Shown here: piece by piece, positions 5,968 to 14,225 of the stretch
Position numbering within the stretch: the stretch's first letter is position 1
Layout: every line of letters begins with the position of its first letter
Assembly: GCA_903895725.1 (NCBI GenBank)
Contig: CAITUV010000067.1
Coordinates: 1-64,000, forward strand
Source: an uncultured Myxococcales bacterium
GTDB lineage: Bacteria; Myxococcota_A; UBA9042; CAIXZC01
Length of the DNA stretch: 64,000 bases
Direction of reading: 5' to 3'
Notes under the pieces: model-generated
Database searches by the model: none
Told to the model about the DNA's origin: nothing
The model's input: the letters and a program-made list of their open reading frames with translations, nothing else
Position numbers and translations under genes: made by a program

Positions 5968-8466
5968 ATGCTTGGATTCCGCTCCCTGACCAGTTGCTGC
6001 ATTCTGGCAGCCTGCTCGTGGCTTGCACTCTCCTGCTCCCAGGGCGGCGGCGACGCCCCGGATCAGTCCGTTTCCCCTGATGCCGATTCCCTCTCGTCCG
6101 AGGTCGAGATCCTGGAGGACGACGTGCTGGTCGAGGACTTCGTCGGAGAGGAGACCGTTCCTCTCGACGTCGAAGTGGAGCTCGTGCCCGAGCTGCCCCC
6201 GGTCAAGGCCTGCGAGGTGGACGGAGAGTGCAACGACGGGAACCCCTGCACCAAGGACCGATGCGAGCCCGACTACGGCTGCGTTCACACCCCCAAGGAC
6301 TGCTCGGATGGAAACGAGTGCACGCTGGATGGCTGCACCCCGGCAGATGGCAAGTGTACCCATGCGGCCGTCGACTGCACCGACGACAACCTGTGCACCG
6401 TCGAGTCGTGCGACCCAGCGGTCGGATGCGTTTTTGCTGCCAAGGATTGCGACGACGACGACCCCTGTACTGCGGACGGGTGCAGCCCCCAGGCGGGGTG
6501 CGCCTCCAAGCCGATGCAGTGCGACGACGGCAATCCCTGCACCATCGACTCGTGCAGCGCACCGGATGGCTGCAAGCATCAGCCCTCGCCCGACCCGGAC
6601 TGCTGTGTGGCGGACTTCCAGTGCAACGATGGGCTGCCCTGCACGCTCGACCAGTGCAAGGCCTACGCCTGCGTGTTCGAGGCCATTCCCGGGCTGACCT
6701 GCTGCAAGACGGACGACGAGTGCAAGGACGACAACGAGTGCACCGAGGACGTCTGCCTCGAAGGGCTCTGCCAGCAGTTCGCTGCCGGCCCCGGCTGCTG
6801 CATGGCCAGCGAGGACTGCTTTGACGGCGATGGCTGCACCACGGACAAGTGCGTCGACCATTTCTGCGTCTACGACAACCTGGCCGGCTGCTGCCACGAG
6901 GACAAGGAGTGCGACGACGGGGAAGCCTGCACCACCGACGTCTGCCAGCTGGCCGGCGGGGATGCCGGGTTCTGCGAGAACAAGGCCGTCCTCGACTGCT
7001 GCCACGGCGACGACAAGGAGTGCGACGACGGCAACGTCTGCACGGTCGATGACTGCCCCGGTGTGGGCCAGGTCTGTGCTCACGACTGGAAGAACAACTG
7101 CTGTCTTGCAACCCTCGACTGCGACGACACGGACAAGTGCACCAAGGAAACCTGCATCGACAACGTCTGCGGCCACGAGAACATCTGCTGCAAGAGCGAC
7201 AAGGAGTGCGACGACGGCGACGACCTCTGCACCAAGGATCTCTGCGTGGACGACTTCTGCTTCCACGAGCCCACCGGTGCCCCGGGCTGCTGCAACATGC
7301 CCCTCTTCGAAGACGACTTCTCCACCGACAAAGGGTGGAAGCTGGATACGACGTGGGAAAAGGGCCCGACCAAGGTCAGTGCGGGCCAGCAGTATGCCGG
7401 CCCCGACCCCGCCAACGACCACACCGGCTCTACGGACAACATCGTGGCCGGCGTCAAGATCGGAGACAACGCTCCCACCGACATCCACGACTGGTATTGG
7501 CTGACCTCTCCTGACATCGACGCCAAGGTGGGTGGGGCCGTAGTCCTCTCCTACTGGCGCTGGCTCAACAGCGACTACGAGCCATTCATGACCAACGGCG
7601 TGGAGGTCTTCGACGGCGGCGGCTGGGTCAGCCTCTGGCAGACGGCCGGGTCGCCGGGGGCCCAGGATACCGCCTGGACCTACGTCGAGCTCGACGTGAC
7701 CCCGTATGCCAACGCCTCCTTCAAGGTGCGGTTCGGGTACAAGATCGGCAGCGGCGGCGTGTTCTCCGTTGCCTCCTGGAACGTGGATGACGTGAAGGTC
7801 TACCAGGAGGGGGCGGCCCTCTGCTGCGACTGGGCCTCCGACTGTCAGACCGAGGACTTCCCCGAAGCCCAGTGCAAGGGCGGTGCCTGCTTCCTCGGAG
7901 AGTGCGCCCAGGACAAGGAGTGCGACGACCTCAACGCCTGCACCTCGGACAAGTGCTCGGGCGGGCAGTGCGTCCAGGAGTGGATTGCGGGCTGCTGTCT
8001 CGTCCCACAGGACTGCGACGACGGACTGCCCTGCACCGCGGATTCCTGCGCCAACAACAAGTGCTCACACACGCCCATCCCCGCCTGCTGCGCAGCGGAC
8101 GGCGAGTGCGGCGACGGCAATGCCTGCACGACGGACAAGTGCACGAACAACAAGTGCACGAACACTCCCATTCCGGCCTGCTGTCTGCTCGACGGCGAGT
8201 GCGGCGACGGCAATGCCTGCACCGACGATGTGTGCACGAACAACAAGTGCTCGCACACCCCGGTTCCGGACTGCTGTCTGCTGGACGGCGAGTGCGATGA
8301 CTCCGACGCCTGCACTACGGACAAGTGCGTCGGAAATGCCTGTGACAACGCCCCCATCCCGGACTGCTGCAACCTGGCAGCCGACTGCGACGACGGCCTG
8401 GAATGCTCGGTGGACACGTGCAGTGCGCAGCACGTGTGCGAACATGACAAGACCAACTGCCCGTAA
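5968..8466 (+). CDS. Giant Cys-rich modular lipoprotein with an embedded MAM/jelly-roll-like domain
   Basis: Exported protein of 832 residues. A hydrophobic signal ends in LALSC, a lipoprotein box, then an Asp/Glu-rich linker. Residues about 75-440 carry twelve modules of the form C-D-D-G-N-x-C-T-x-D-x-C. Residues about 444-616 are free of that pattern and look like a MAM/concanavalin-type jelly roll (FEDDFSTDKGWKLDT at the start, SWNVDDVKVY at the end). Six more modules follow to the C-terminus. The start at 5968 has GGAGG six bases upstream. Such modules (annotated as DGxxCTxDxC repeats) are frequent in Myxococcota surface proteins of unknown function; disulfide-rich stalks are an inference. 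A G-rich repeat element follows the stop. Confidence 0.75.
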   Translation: MLGFRSLTSCCILAACSWLALSCSQGGGDAPDQSVSPDADSLSSEVEILEDDVLVEDFVGEETVPLDVEVELVPELPPVKACEVDGECNDGNPCTKDRCEPDYGCVHTPKDCSDGNECTLDGCTPADGKCTHAAVDCTDDNLCTVESCDPAVGCVFAAKDCDDDDPCTADGCSPQAGCASKPMQCDDGNPCTIDSCSAPDGCKHQPSPDPDCCVADFQCNDGLPCTLDQCKAYACVFEAIPGLTCCKTDDECKDDNECTEDVCLEGLCQQFAAGPGCCMASEDCFDGDGCTTDKCVDHFCVYDNLAGCCHEDKECDDGEACTTDVCQLAGGDAGFCENKAVLDCCHGDDKECDDGNVCTVDDCPGVGQVCAHDWKNNCCLATLDCDDTDKCTKETCIDNVCGHENICCKSDKECDDGDDLCTKDLCVDDFCFHEPTGAPGCCNMPLFEDDFSTDKGWKLDTTWEKGPTKVSAGQQYAGPDPANDHTGSTDNIVAGVKIGDNAPTDIHDWYWLTSPDIDAKVGGAVVLSYWRWLNSDYEPFMTNGVEVFDGGGWVSLWQTAGSPGAQDTAWTYVELDVTPYANASFKVRFGYKIGSGGVFSVASWNVDDVKVYQEGAALCCDWASDCQTEDFPEAQCKGGACFLGECAQDKECDDLNACTSDKCSGGQCVQEWIAGCCLVPQDCDDGLPCTADSCANNKCSHTPIPACCAADGECGDGNACTTDKCTNNKCTNTPIPACCLLDGECGDGNACTDDVCTNNKCSHTPVPDCCLLDGECDDSDACTTDKCVGNACDNAPIPDCCNLAADCDDGLECSVDTCSAQHVCEHDKTNCP

Positions 8467-8552
8467 GGGCGGGGCTGGGGGCTGGGGGCTCGGGGCTCGG
8501 GGAAATACTCGCTCGGCATCGGCATCGATATCGGCATCGCAGTCGCAGTCGG
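8467..8552 (+). repeat. Composite post-stop repeat, copy 3 (G-array plus hexamer array)
   Basis: A GGGGCT/GGGGGCTC array (8467-8502) starts right after the TAA. A 10-base linker beginning AAA follows, then a hexamer array (8513-8552) built from TCGGCA, TCGATA and TCGCAG units. The same order with the same 10-base linker length recurs at 12101-12195. Unlike copies 1 and 2, this copy has both parts. Confidence 0.8.
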
Positions 8553-8590
8553 GTCCTTTTCCCTTCTTCTGCTGCTGACGAGGTGAACAG

Positions 8591-11500
8591 ATGAGGCTCT
8601 CCGTAACCTTCCTGCTGGTGCTCTCCGTCCTGGTCGTCGTCGGGTTTGCCGGGTGTGGCGGCGGCTCCACCCTGACCGGTCTGCCCGAGATCGGCCAGGA
8701 GCTCTCTACCGAGCAGGACGCCGATGCTGCCCTTCCGGAGGCGGTGGGGCCGGAGCTCCCGGGCGAGCCCGAAGTGGGTGCCCCCGAGGTTTCGCCCGAG
8801 GCCGTCGAGCCCGAGTCAGTGGAGTCCGAGGTTGCCGCCGAGGTGTTCGACCCATGCTACCAGCAGCCGCTCGGGTTCGGCTGCCCGTGCACCAAGGACG
8901 ATGACTGCTCCGACGGCCATTGCGTCCAGGCATGGAACGGCAAGGTGTGCACGAGTCAGTGCGTCGAGGAGTGCCCCGAGGGGTTCTCGTGCTCCCTCGT
9001 GGTGGGCTCGTGCCCCGATTGCCAGTATCTCTGCATGCCGCTCTTCGTGAACCTCTGCCGCCCCTGCATCACCAACTCCGACTGCATGGGCAAGGAGACA
9101 GCCTCATCCGATCTCTGCGTGGACTTCGGACCTGACGGCCGGTTCTGCGGTGCCGCCTGCTCCGGTGCGGTCCAGTGCCCGGACGGCTACACCTGCAAGC
9201 ACGTGGACGTGGCTGGCGGCATCCAGTCTTATCAGTGTGTGCCCGACGGAGGGATGTGCGACTGCTCCGGTCTTGCCATCTCGCAGGGGGCCCAGACCAC
9301 CTGCTACGTCGAGAATGACAACGGCCAATGCTCCGGCACGCGCACCTGCAAGCAGGACGGCCTGACTCCCTGCTCCGCACCGACTCCGGCCAAGGAGCTG
9401 TGCAATGGCAGCGACGACAACTGCAACGGCGTGGTCGACGAGGATGTCAGCGGCGCAGACTGCACGGTCAAGAACGAATTTGGCGAGTGCAAGGGCAAGG
9501 ATCTCTGCGTCGGCGGAGTGTCGGTCTGTGATGCACCCAAGCCCGCCCAGGATCTCTGCGACGGCATCGACAACGACTGTGATGGCACCGCCGATGACGG
9601 GAGCCTGGATACCGATGCCGACCAGGTGGCCAACTGCGTGGACGAGGACGACGACAACGACGGGCTCGTGGACCCGCTCGACAACTGCCCCGTCGTGGCG
9701 AACCCCACTCAGAAGGACAGCGACCTCGACATGGCCGGCGATGCATGCGACCCGGACGACGACAACGACCAGGTAGCGGACGAGGCCGACTGCCAGCCGT
9801 TCGACAAGAACAGCTACCCGGGCGGGACCGAGGTGTGCGACGGCAAGGACAACGACTGCGACCTGTGGACCGACGAGGATACCTGCTCCGACTCCAACGC
9901 CTGCACCAAGGACGTCTGCGACCCGACCAAGGGGTGCCAGTACCTTCCCGTCGACATCCCGTGCGACGACGGCAACCCCTGCACCAGCGGCGACATGTGC
10001 AAGAACGGAGCCTGTACGTCAGGTCCCGACGTCTGCCCGTGCAAGCAGGATGCCGATTGTGCCGGGCTCGGGTTCGTCGGCGGGTGCCTCGGGAAGCTCT
10101 ACTGCGATACCAAGGCGGTACCCACGGTGTGCAAGCTCGACCCGGCCCAGGCCGTTTCGTGCCCGCCCTCCAACACCCCGTGCAAGGTCTCGTCGTGCAA
10201 TGCCGCCACCGGGCAATGCATGCTGGCCGATGCCCCGGACGGTTCCCTCTGCGACGACGGGGACAAGTGCACCCTCATCGACACGTGCCAGAAGGGAGTC
10301 TGTGCATCCTCGCTCGAGACCGACTGCAACGACGGCAATCCGTGTACCATCGACTCGTGCAAGCCGGACTCGGGCTGTGTGTTCACCATGGCCAACGGCA
10401 TTCCGTGCGACGACGGCAGCTTCTGCACGACGGGCGATTCGTGCCAGCTCGGTGCCTGCAAGGGGGGACCGGCTCTCGACTGCAACGACGGCAATGAGTG
10501 CACCAAGGACTCGTGCAATCCGACCAAGGGATGCACGTACACGGAGCAGGCCGGAGCGTGCAACGACGGCAACCTGTGCACCCTGTCCGATTCGTGTGTG
10601 AAGGGGCAGTGCAAAGGCACCGCCTCACTCCCTTGCGACGACAAGAACCCGTGCACGCTGGACGGGTGCGACCCGGCCACGGGGTGCCTCCACACCCCCC
10701 AGGACGTGCCCTGTTCGGACGGCGATTTCTGTACCGTGGTGGATGCGTGCGTTGCGGGTGTCTGCACCGGGACCGGGAGCCCGGACTGCAACGACAAGAA
10801 CCCCTGTACCACCGATTCCTGCGCCCCCAAGCAGGGATGCCTGCACAGCCCCAACACGGAGCCGTGCAACGACAACAGCGCCTGCACGACGGCGGACGCG
10901 TGCACGAACGGCCAGTGCGTCGGAGGACCGCCTCCGGACTGCAACGACAACGACAAGTGCACCGACGATGCCTGCAACCCGGTCACCGGCTGCACCCACG
11001 TCCTGAACACCGATTTCAGTACCGACGAGCAGAACTGCGGAAGCTGCGGATTCGTGTGCCCGCCGTTCACCGTGTGCACGTCGGCCAAGTGCCTCCTGGT
11101 GGACGGCCGGGCCTGTACCCAGAACGGCGACTGCCTGTCCGGTTTCTGCCGCACCGACTTCGACGGCAACGGCCAGTTCTGCGCACAGGATGGCGTTTCG
11201 TGCGTGTATGCGCTGCAAGGCCTCTCGGCCACTCAAGTCAGCCCCGGGGCCAAGATGTGCGGCGGTGGCGACACGCCCAAGTCGTGCAACGCCGGCTCCT
11301 GGTCAACGGGTTTAGCGTGCCAGGCGGCAGGCTGCAACGGCACGGTGCTCTCCCAGGCCCAGACCTGCCAGGACGGCCTGGGCTGTACCCCGGCCAACCC
11401 GAGCACCTCCGATTGCACGCCGTACGCGTGCACGGCCCAGGGGTGCAAGAACTCCTGTGCCACCGAGCTCGACTGCGCACCGTCCCACTTCTGCAACGTG

Positions 11501-12100
11501 GGCAAGTGCCAGGCCAAGAACATCAACCAGTCCGGGAGCATCCTGGCCGGCTCCGAGTACTTCGGCCCCGTGCTTGCCGGATGGACCCAGTGTGCGGGCT
11601 GGAAGAACACCTCGAGCTGGGACATCGTGACCACCAACTGGATCCACTCCTGCGCCGCCAGCGGCAAGCAGCTCCGCTTCCGCCTGCACGATACCGGCGG
11701 CAATGTGGTCTTCGATGAAACGTACCCGTCCTTCACCGCGACCGAGATGCAGAACAACATGTCCGGCTGCGATGACAGCGGCTACGGGACCTGCGGCAAG
11801 TACGGAACCTCGGGCAAGGCCTTGCTGGTCTACAAGCCTCAGAACGGCAACGGCGGCTGCCACGGTGACGACAACTCCTCCGGCGCAGTCCGCATCGCCA
11901 ACACCACCAATGGCGACACGGCCATGGGACACAATTACATCTTCCTCGGCGGCCGGCGCCACGACGGCGGCTACCGTTCCCACAACAACGGGACCACACC
12001 GACTTCCGAGATTCGCTGGGTGGGTGGCGGCATGTGGAATGGCTGCCTGGATGATGGAAGGGTCGAGGGGTATTCGATCGCAGTTTACTTGTCGAACTAG
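8591..12100 (+). CDS. 1,169-residue lipoprotein with alternating Cys modules and MopE/TSP3 motifs
   Basis: Exported lipoprotein: the signal ends in GFAGC, Cys22. Residues about 90-245 form a Cys-rich head shared with the 38926-42891 protein (CPCTKDDDCSDGHC, LCRPCITNSDC, FCGAAC, CPDGYTC). Residues about 265-435 carry MopE-type motifs (CDGIDNDCDGTADDG, CDGKDNDCD) and TSP3-like DxDxDG calcium loops. Residues about 435-810 hold some twelve Cys modules that alternate between CTxDxC and CTxxDxC forms. The last 190 residues form a globular domain (GWTQCAGWKNTSSWD to YSIAVYLSN) that I do not recognise. A GAGGTGA ribosome-binding site precedes the ATG. The MopE family is known for metal binding in Methylococcus; here it is only motif similarity. 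The 5968 gene upstream is codirectional and related in modules. Confidence 0.75.
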   Translation: MRLSVTFLLVLSVLVVVGFAGCGGGSTLTGLPEIGQELSTEQDADAALPEAVGPELPGEPEVGAPEVSPEAVEPESVESEVAAEVFDPCYQQPLGFGCPCTKDDDCSDGHCVQAWNGKVCTSQCVEECPEGFSCSLVVGSCPDCQYLCMPLFVNLCRPCITNSDCMGKETASSDLCVDFGPDGRFCGAACSGAVQCPDGYTCKHVDVAGGIQSYQCVPDGGMCDCSGLAISQGAQTTCYVENDNGQCSGTRTCKQDGLTPCSAPTPAKELCNGSDDNCNGVVDEDVSGADCTVKNEFGECKGKDLCVGGVSVCDAPKPAQDLCDGIDNDCDGTADDGSLDTDADQVANCVDEDDDNDGLVDPLDNCPVVANPTQKDSDLDMAGDACDPDDDNDQVADEADCQPFDKNSYPGGTEVCDGKDNDCDLWTDEDTCSDSNACTKDVCDPTKGCQYLPVDIPCDDGNPCTSGDMCKNGACTSGPDVCPCKQDADCAGLGFVGGCLGKLYCDTKAVPTVCKLDPAQAVSCPPSNTPCKVSSCNAATGQCMLADAPDGSLCDDGDKCTLIDTCQKGVCASSLETDCNDGNPCTIDSCKPDSGCVFTMANGIPCDDGSFCTTGDSCQLGACKGGPALDCNDGNECTKDSCNPTKGCTYTEQAGACNDGNLCTLSDSCVKGQCKGTASLPCDDKNPCTLDGCDPATGCLHTPQDVPCSDGDFCTVVDACVAGVCTGTGSPDCNDKNPCTTDSCAPKQGCLHSPNTEPCNDNSACTTADACTNGQCVGGPPPDCNDNDKCTDDACNPVTGCTHVLNTDFSTDEQNCGSCGFVCPPFTVCTSAKCLLVDGRACTQNGDCLSGFCRTDFDGNGQFCAQDGVSCVYALQGLSATQVSPGAKMCGGGDTPKSCNAGSWSTGLACQAAGCNGTVLSQAQTCQDGLGCTPANPSTSDCTPYACTAQGCKNSCATELDCAPSHFCNVGKCQAKNINQSGSILAGSEYFGPVLAGWTQCAGWKNTSSWDIVTTNWIHSCAASGKQLRFRLHDTGGNVVFDETYPSFTATEMQNNMSGCDDSGYGTCGKYGTSGKALLVYKPQNGNGGCHGDDNSSGAVRIANTTNGDTAMGHNYIFLGGRRHDGGYRSHNNGTTPTSEIRWVGGGMWNGCLDDGRVEGYSIAVYLSN

Positions 12101-12195
12101 CCGGGGCTCGGGGCTCGGGGTTCGGGGCTCGGGGCTCGGGAAAGGCCGTTTCGGCATCGGCATCGCAATCGCAATCGTAATCGCAATCGCAATCG
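12101..12195 (+). repeat. Composite post-stop repeat, copy 4 (G-array plus hexamer array)
   Basis: A (GGGGCTC)n array at 12101-12140 follows the TAG, then a 10-base linker beginning AAA, then a hexamer array at 12151-12195 (TCGGCATCGGCATCGCAATC and on, mostly ATCGCA units). It lies between convergent genes. The architecture matches copy 3 at 8467-8552. Confidence 0.8.
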
Positions 12196-12203
12196 TCCCC
12201 GCC

Positions 12204-13688
12204 TCACACCCCTCGGTGCCGCTTCCTCTGCGTCGTCCTCATCGCAAGCAGCAGCGCCACGAGCATCGCCCCGGCGGCAACGGTACCGGCATCACTCGCT
12301 TGTTTCCCCCAACTCCCGGGCCGATTCCAGGCCACTGCGCCGCTTCCGACCGAGCACCCCCAGCCTTCATTGCTGCCGCAGCTCTTGCCGGTTCCATCAA
12401 CGCACGGGTGTCCGCTGCCGGTATCGTTCTCCAGGATCACCTCGGCGGGTGCCGCGGCCTCTCTGGCTTCCTCGACGGAATCCTCGGAGCGTAGTTCCTC
12501 AGCTGTCCCGTCCTCGCCGCCCTGAATGTCATCACCCCCAGGCTCCGGCCCCGTGGCGAACTGGAACTCCCTCGTGCCTTCCAGCTCGATGCCGTTCCAA
12601 CTCGCCAACGGAGCGGAGATCGTGACGGTGTAGTCGGTATCGGCCACCCAGTCTTGCGTCGGGCGGATGTTCACGAGATGCGACGCATTTCCGTAGTAGA
12701 GCTGCAGCGTGACCAGGTGCGTGCCCCCATCGGGGCCTGCCACGGCAATGCTCGTGTAGGTGACGGTCGACTTGTCGAGCCCCCTCGGCATGGCGAACGA
12801 AACCCAGGAATCGGGGGACCCGGAATCGCGGGGCTGGTTGAACGGTTCTCCAGTGCTGAACCAGGTTCCGAGCAGGGGTTGACCGAATCCTTCCGCACCG
12901 TTGAGCCTTGCCCAGAGCACCTCCATGTAGCGTGCGACCGGCACTCCCAGGGAAATCGGGCTTCCCGGGACCGACGGATCATCCACGTGTCCGCAGGCCC
13001 AGGGATAGAGCGTCATGAAGCTCTCGAGCGTGGCCTTCTCTGTCCTCTTGTCGTTGGTGTACATCACGGCCACGCCCACCAGGCTCTGCCCGGTTTCGAT
13101 CGTGGCCGGCGCCACCGGGTGCCCCGATTCGGCAAAGAGGTCCGCCATCACGTCGGCCGGCACCCACGCTTCGGGCAGCTCCATCGGCCCCATCCTGGCA
13201 GCGAAGCAGACGTCGGTCACGCCGTCGATGTTGCCCCACTCGCCGCTGGCGCTGTTCTCGTCGAACACGTAGTGCCGCTCGAGGTACATCCCATCGAAGA
13301 GCTGGTCGGTCAGCCCGTGTGCGGCCATTCCCATCAGGAATGCGATGTGCACCTTCGCCTCATCCGACCAGGGAGGACCGTAGGTGTCTCGGATCCACTC
13401 GAGGTAGAGCGTCTGGAACGGCTCCCAGTGGCCGATCTCGCCGTAGTTGTCGTCCATGGCGTATCCGCCGTCGGGGAAGTTGGAGCCGTTGCGCATCACC
13501 TCGAACAGCCCGGGGTCGGACAGGAGCTTTGCCAGCTCGGCATCCTCGAGGTGGGAAACGGCGTCCATGGCGACCCAGAGGTGGGTGTAGTTGCCGTTGG
13601 CGCGGGCGTGGCCGGCCCCCAGGACTGCGCTACACAACCCCACTGCCGCTGCCAGGAACGCTCCAACTCGGGTCCTCTGCTCGTGCAC
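12204..13688 (-). CDS. Exported zinc-dependent phospholipase C-like protein with a MYXO-CTERM-type tail
   Basis: Protein of 494 residues. A Sec signal ends in GAGHARA. The mature N-terminus NGNYTHLWVAMDAVSHL and the later NFPDGGY, GHWEPF and HIAFLMGMAAHGLTDQLFDG segments supply the His/Asp ligands expected of the zinc-dependent phospholipase C/S1-P1 nuclease fold. Residues about 300-400 look like a beta-sandwich (Ig-like). The C-terminus has an acidic linker, Cys residues in GWGCSVG, a transmembrane helix (AGTVAAGAMLVALLLAM) and a basic end (RTTQRKRHRG), like MYXO-CTERM sorting tails. I chose the GTG at 13688, preceded by GGAGGTGGG; an ATG at 13862 would run through the tRNA. Substrate is unproven. 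Confidence 0.75.
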   Translation of the reverse strand: MHEQRTRVGAFLAAAVGLCSAVLGAGHARANGNYTHLWVAMDAVSHLEDAELAKLLSDPGLFEVMRNGSNFPDGGYAMDDNYGEIGHWEPFQTLYLEWIRDTYGPPWSDEAKVHIAFLMGMAAHGLTDQLFDGMYLERHYVFDENSASGEWGNIDGVTDVCFAARMGPMELPEAWVPADVMADLFAESGHPVAPATIETGQSLVGVAVMYTNDKRTEKATLESFMTLYPWACGHVDDPSVPGSPISLGVPVARYMEVLWARLNGAEGFGQPLLGTWFSTGEPFNQPRDSGSPDSWVSFAMPRGLDKSTVTYTSIAVAGPDGGTHLVTLQLYYGNASHLVNIRPTQDWVADTDYTVTISAPLASWNGIELEGTREFQFATGPEPGGDDIQGGEDGTAEELRSEDSVEEAREAAAPAEVILENDTGSGHPCVDGTGKSCGSNEGWGCSVGSGAVAWNRPGSWGKQASDAGTVAAGAMLVALLLAMRTTQRKRHRGV

Positions 13689-13773
13689 GGCCCACCTCCG
13701 TATCGAAGCAGATGGTACACCGGGGCCGGTCCAGGTTCCACCACGAAACTCTCGGATCCGCTCCTCTTTTCGC

Positions 13774-13802
13774 TTGACAAGGTGCAAGACCCTGTCTATA
13801 CA
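13774..13802 (+). promoter_or_regulatory. Promoter of tRNA-Ala
   Basis: TTGACA at 13774-13779 (consensus) and TATACA at 13797-13802 (5 of 6) are 17 bases apart. Transcription would begin near 13809, about 12 bases before the tRNA. This is the strongest sigma-70 promoter seen in the window. Confidence 0.85.
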
Positions 13803-13820
13803 GACGGCCGTTGACAATCT

Positions 13821-13893
13821 GGGGCTATAGCTCAGCTGGGAGAGCGCTTGAATGGCATTCAAGAGGCCGGGAGTTCGATCCTCCCTAGCTCCA
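13821..13893 (+). tRNA. tRNA-Ala (anticodon GGC)
   Basis: Full cloverleaf of 73 bases: acceptor GGGGCTA pairs with TAGCTCC (one G-U), D-stem GCTC/GAGC, anticodon stem CTTGA/TCAAG with loop ATGGCAT giving anticodon GGC, and T-arm GGGAG-TTCGATC-CTCCC. Discriminator base is A. The 3' CCA is not encoded. The 3' half and about 30 bases beyond are repeated, in decayed form, at 17721-17793. Confidence 0.96.
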
Positions 13894-14225
13894 CTTCACC
13901 AACATCTAGGTTTCATGCGGGTTTGCGGGTAGGTCTGTGGACTGCGCAAGTGCCACCCCGACGGGCGGAAAGGCCGCACCTGCGAGATCTGCCTTCTTGC
14001 ACGAGGGGCCGAGTAGTCCCCTCGGCCGTCAGTCAAACGCATCCGCTCGATCCGCTCCGCCCCCTATGCCTTCCATTCGTCCTATTCGCCATCTATCAAC
14101 CGGGCGGTAGAAATTGCTTGACTCCCCTCGGCAGGGCGTTAGAAAGGAAGTGGGGAGCCGCCGCTCCTGCACCAGCGGGGGCTGGACGACTCTTCTCGGC
14201 ATGGACAGGCACGGAGGAGGGACCC
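13894..14225 (+). other. Intergenic region after tRNA-Ala
   Basis: 332 bases without a convincing gene. The first 30 bases belong to the segment duplicated at 17721-17793. GGCCGAG at 14007-14013 pairs with CTCGGCC at 14021-14027 (7-bp stem), and an overlapping GAGGGG/CCCCTC stem (14003-14008 with 14018-14023) is an alternative fold; no U-tract follows, so a terminator is unproven. In-frame codons from 13848 precede the next gene, but they start inside the tRNA and show no protein-like pattern. Confidence 0.6.

Noticed and set aside
13848..14225. In-frame upstream extension of the propeller gene
   Set aside because: It begins inside the tRNA-Ala gene. The ATG at 14226 has a strong ribosome-binding site and starts at the signal-like region.
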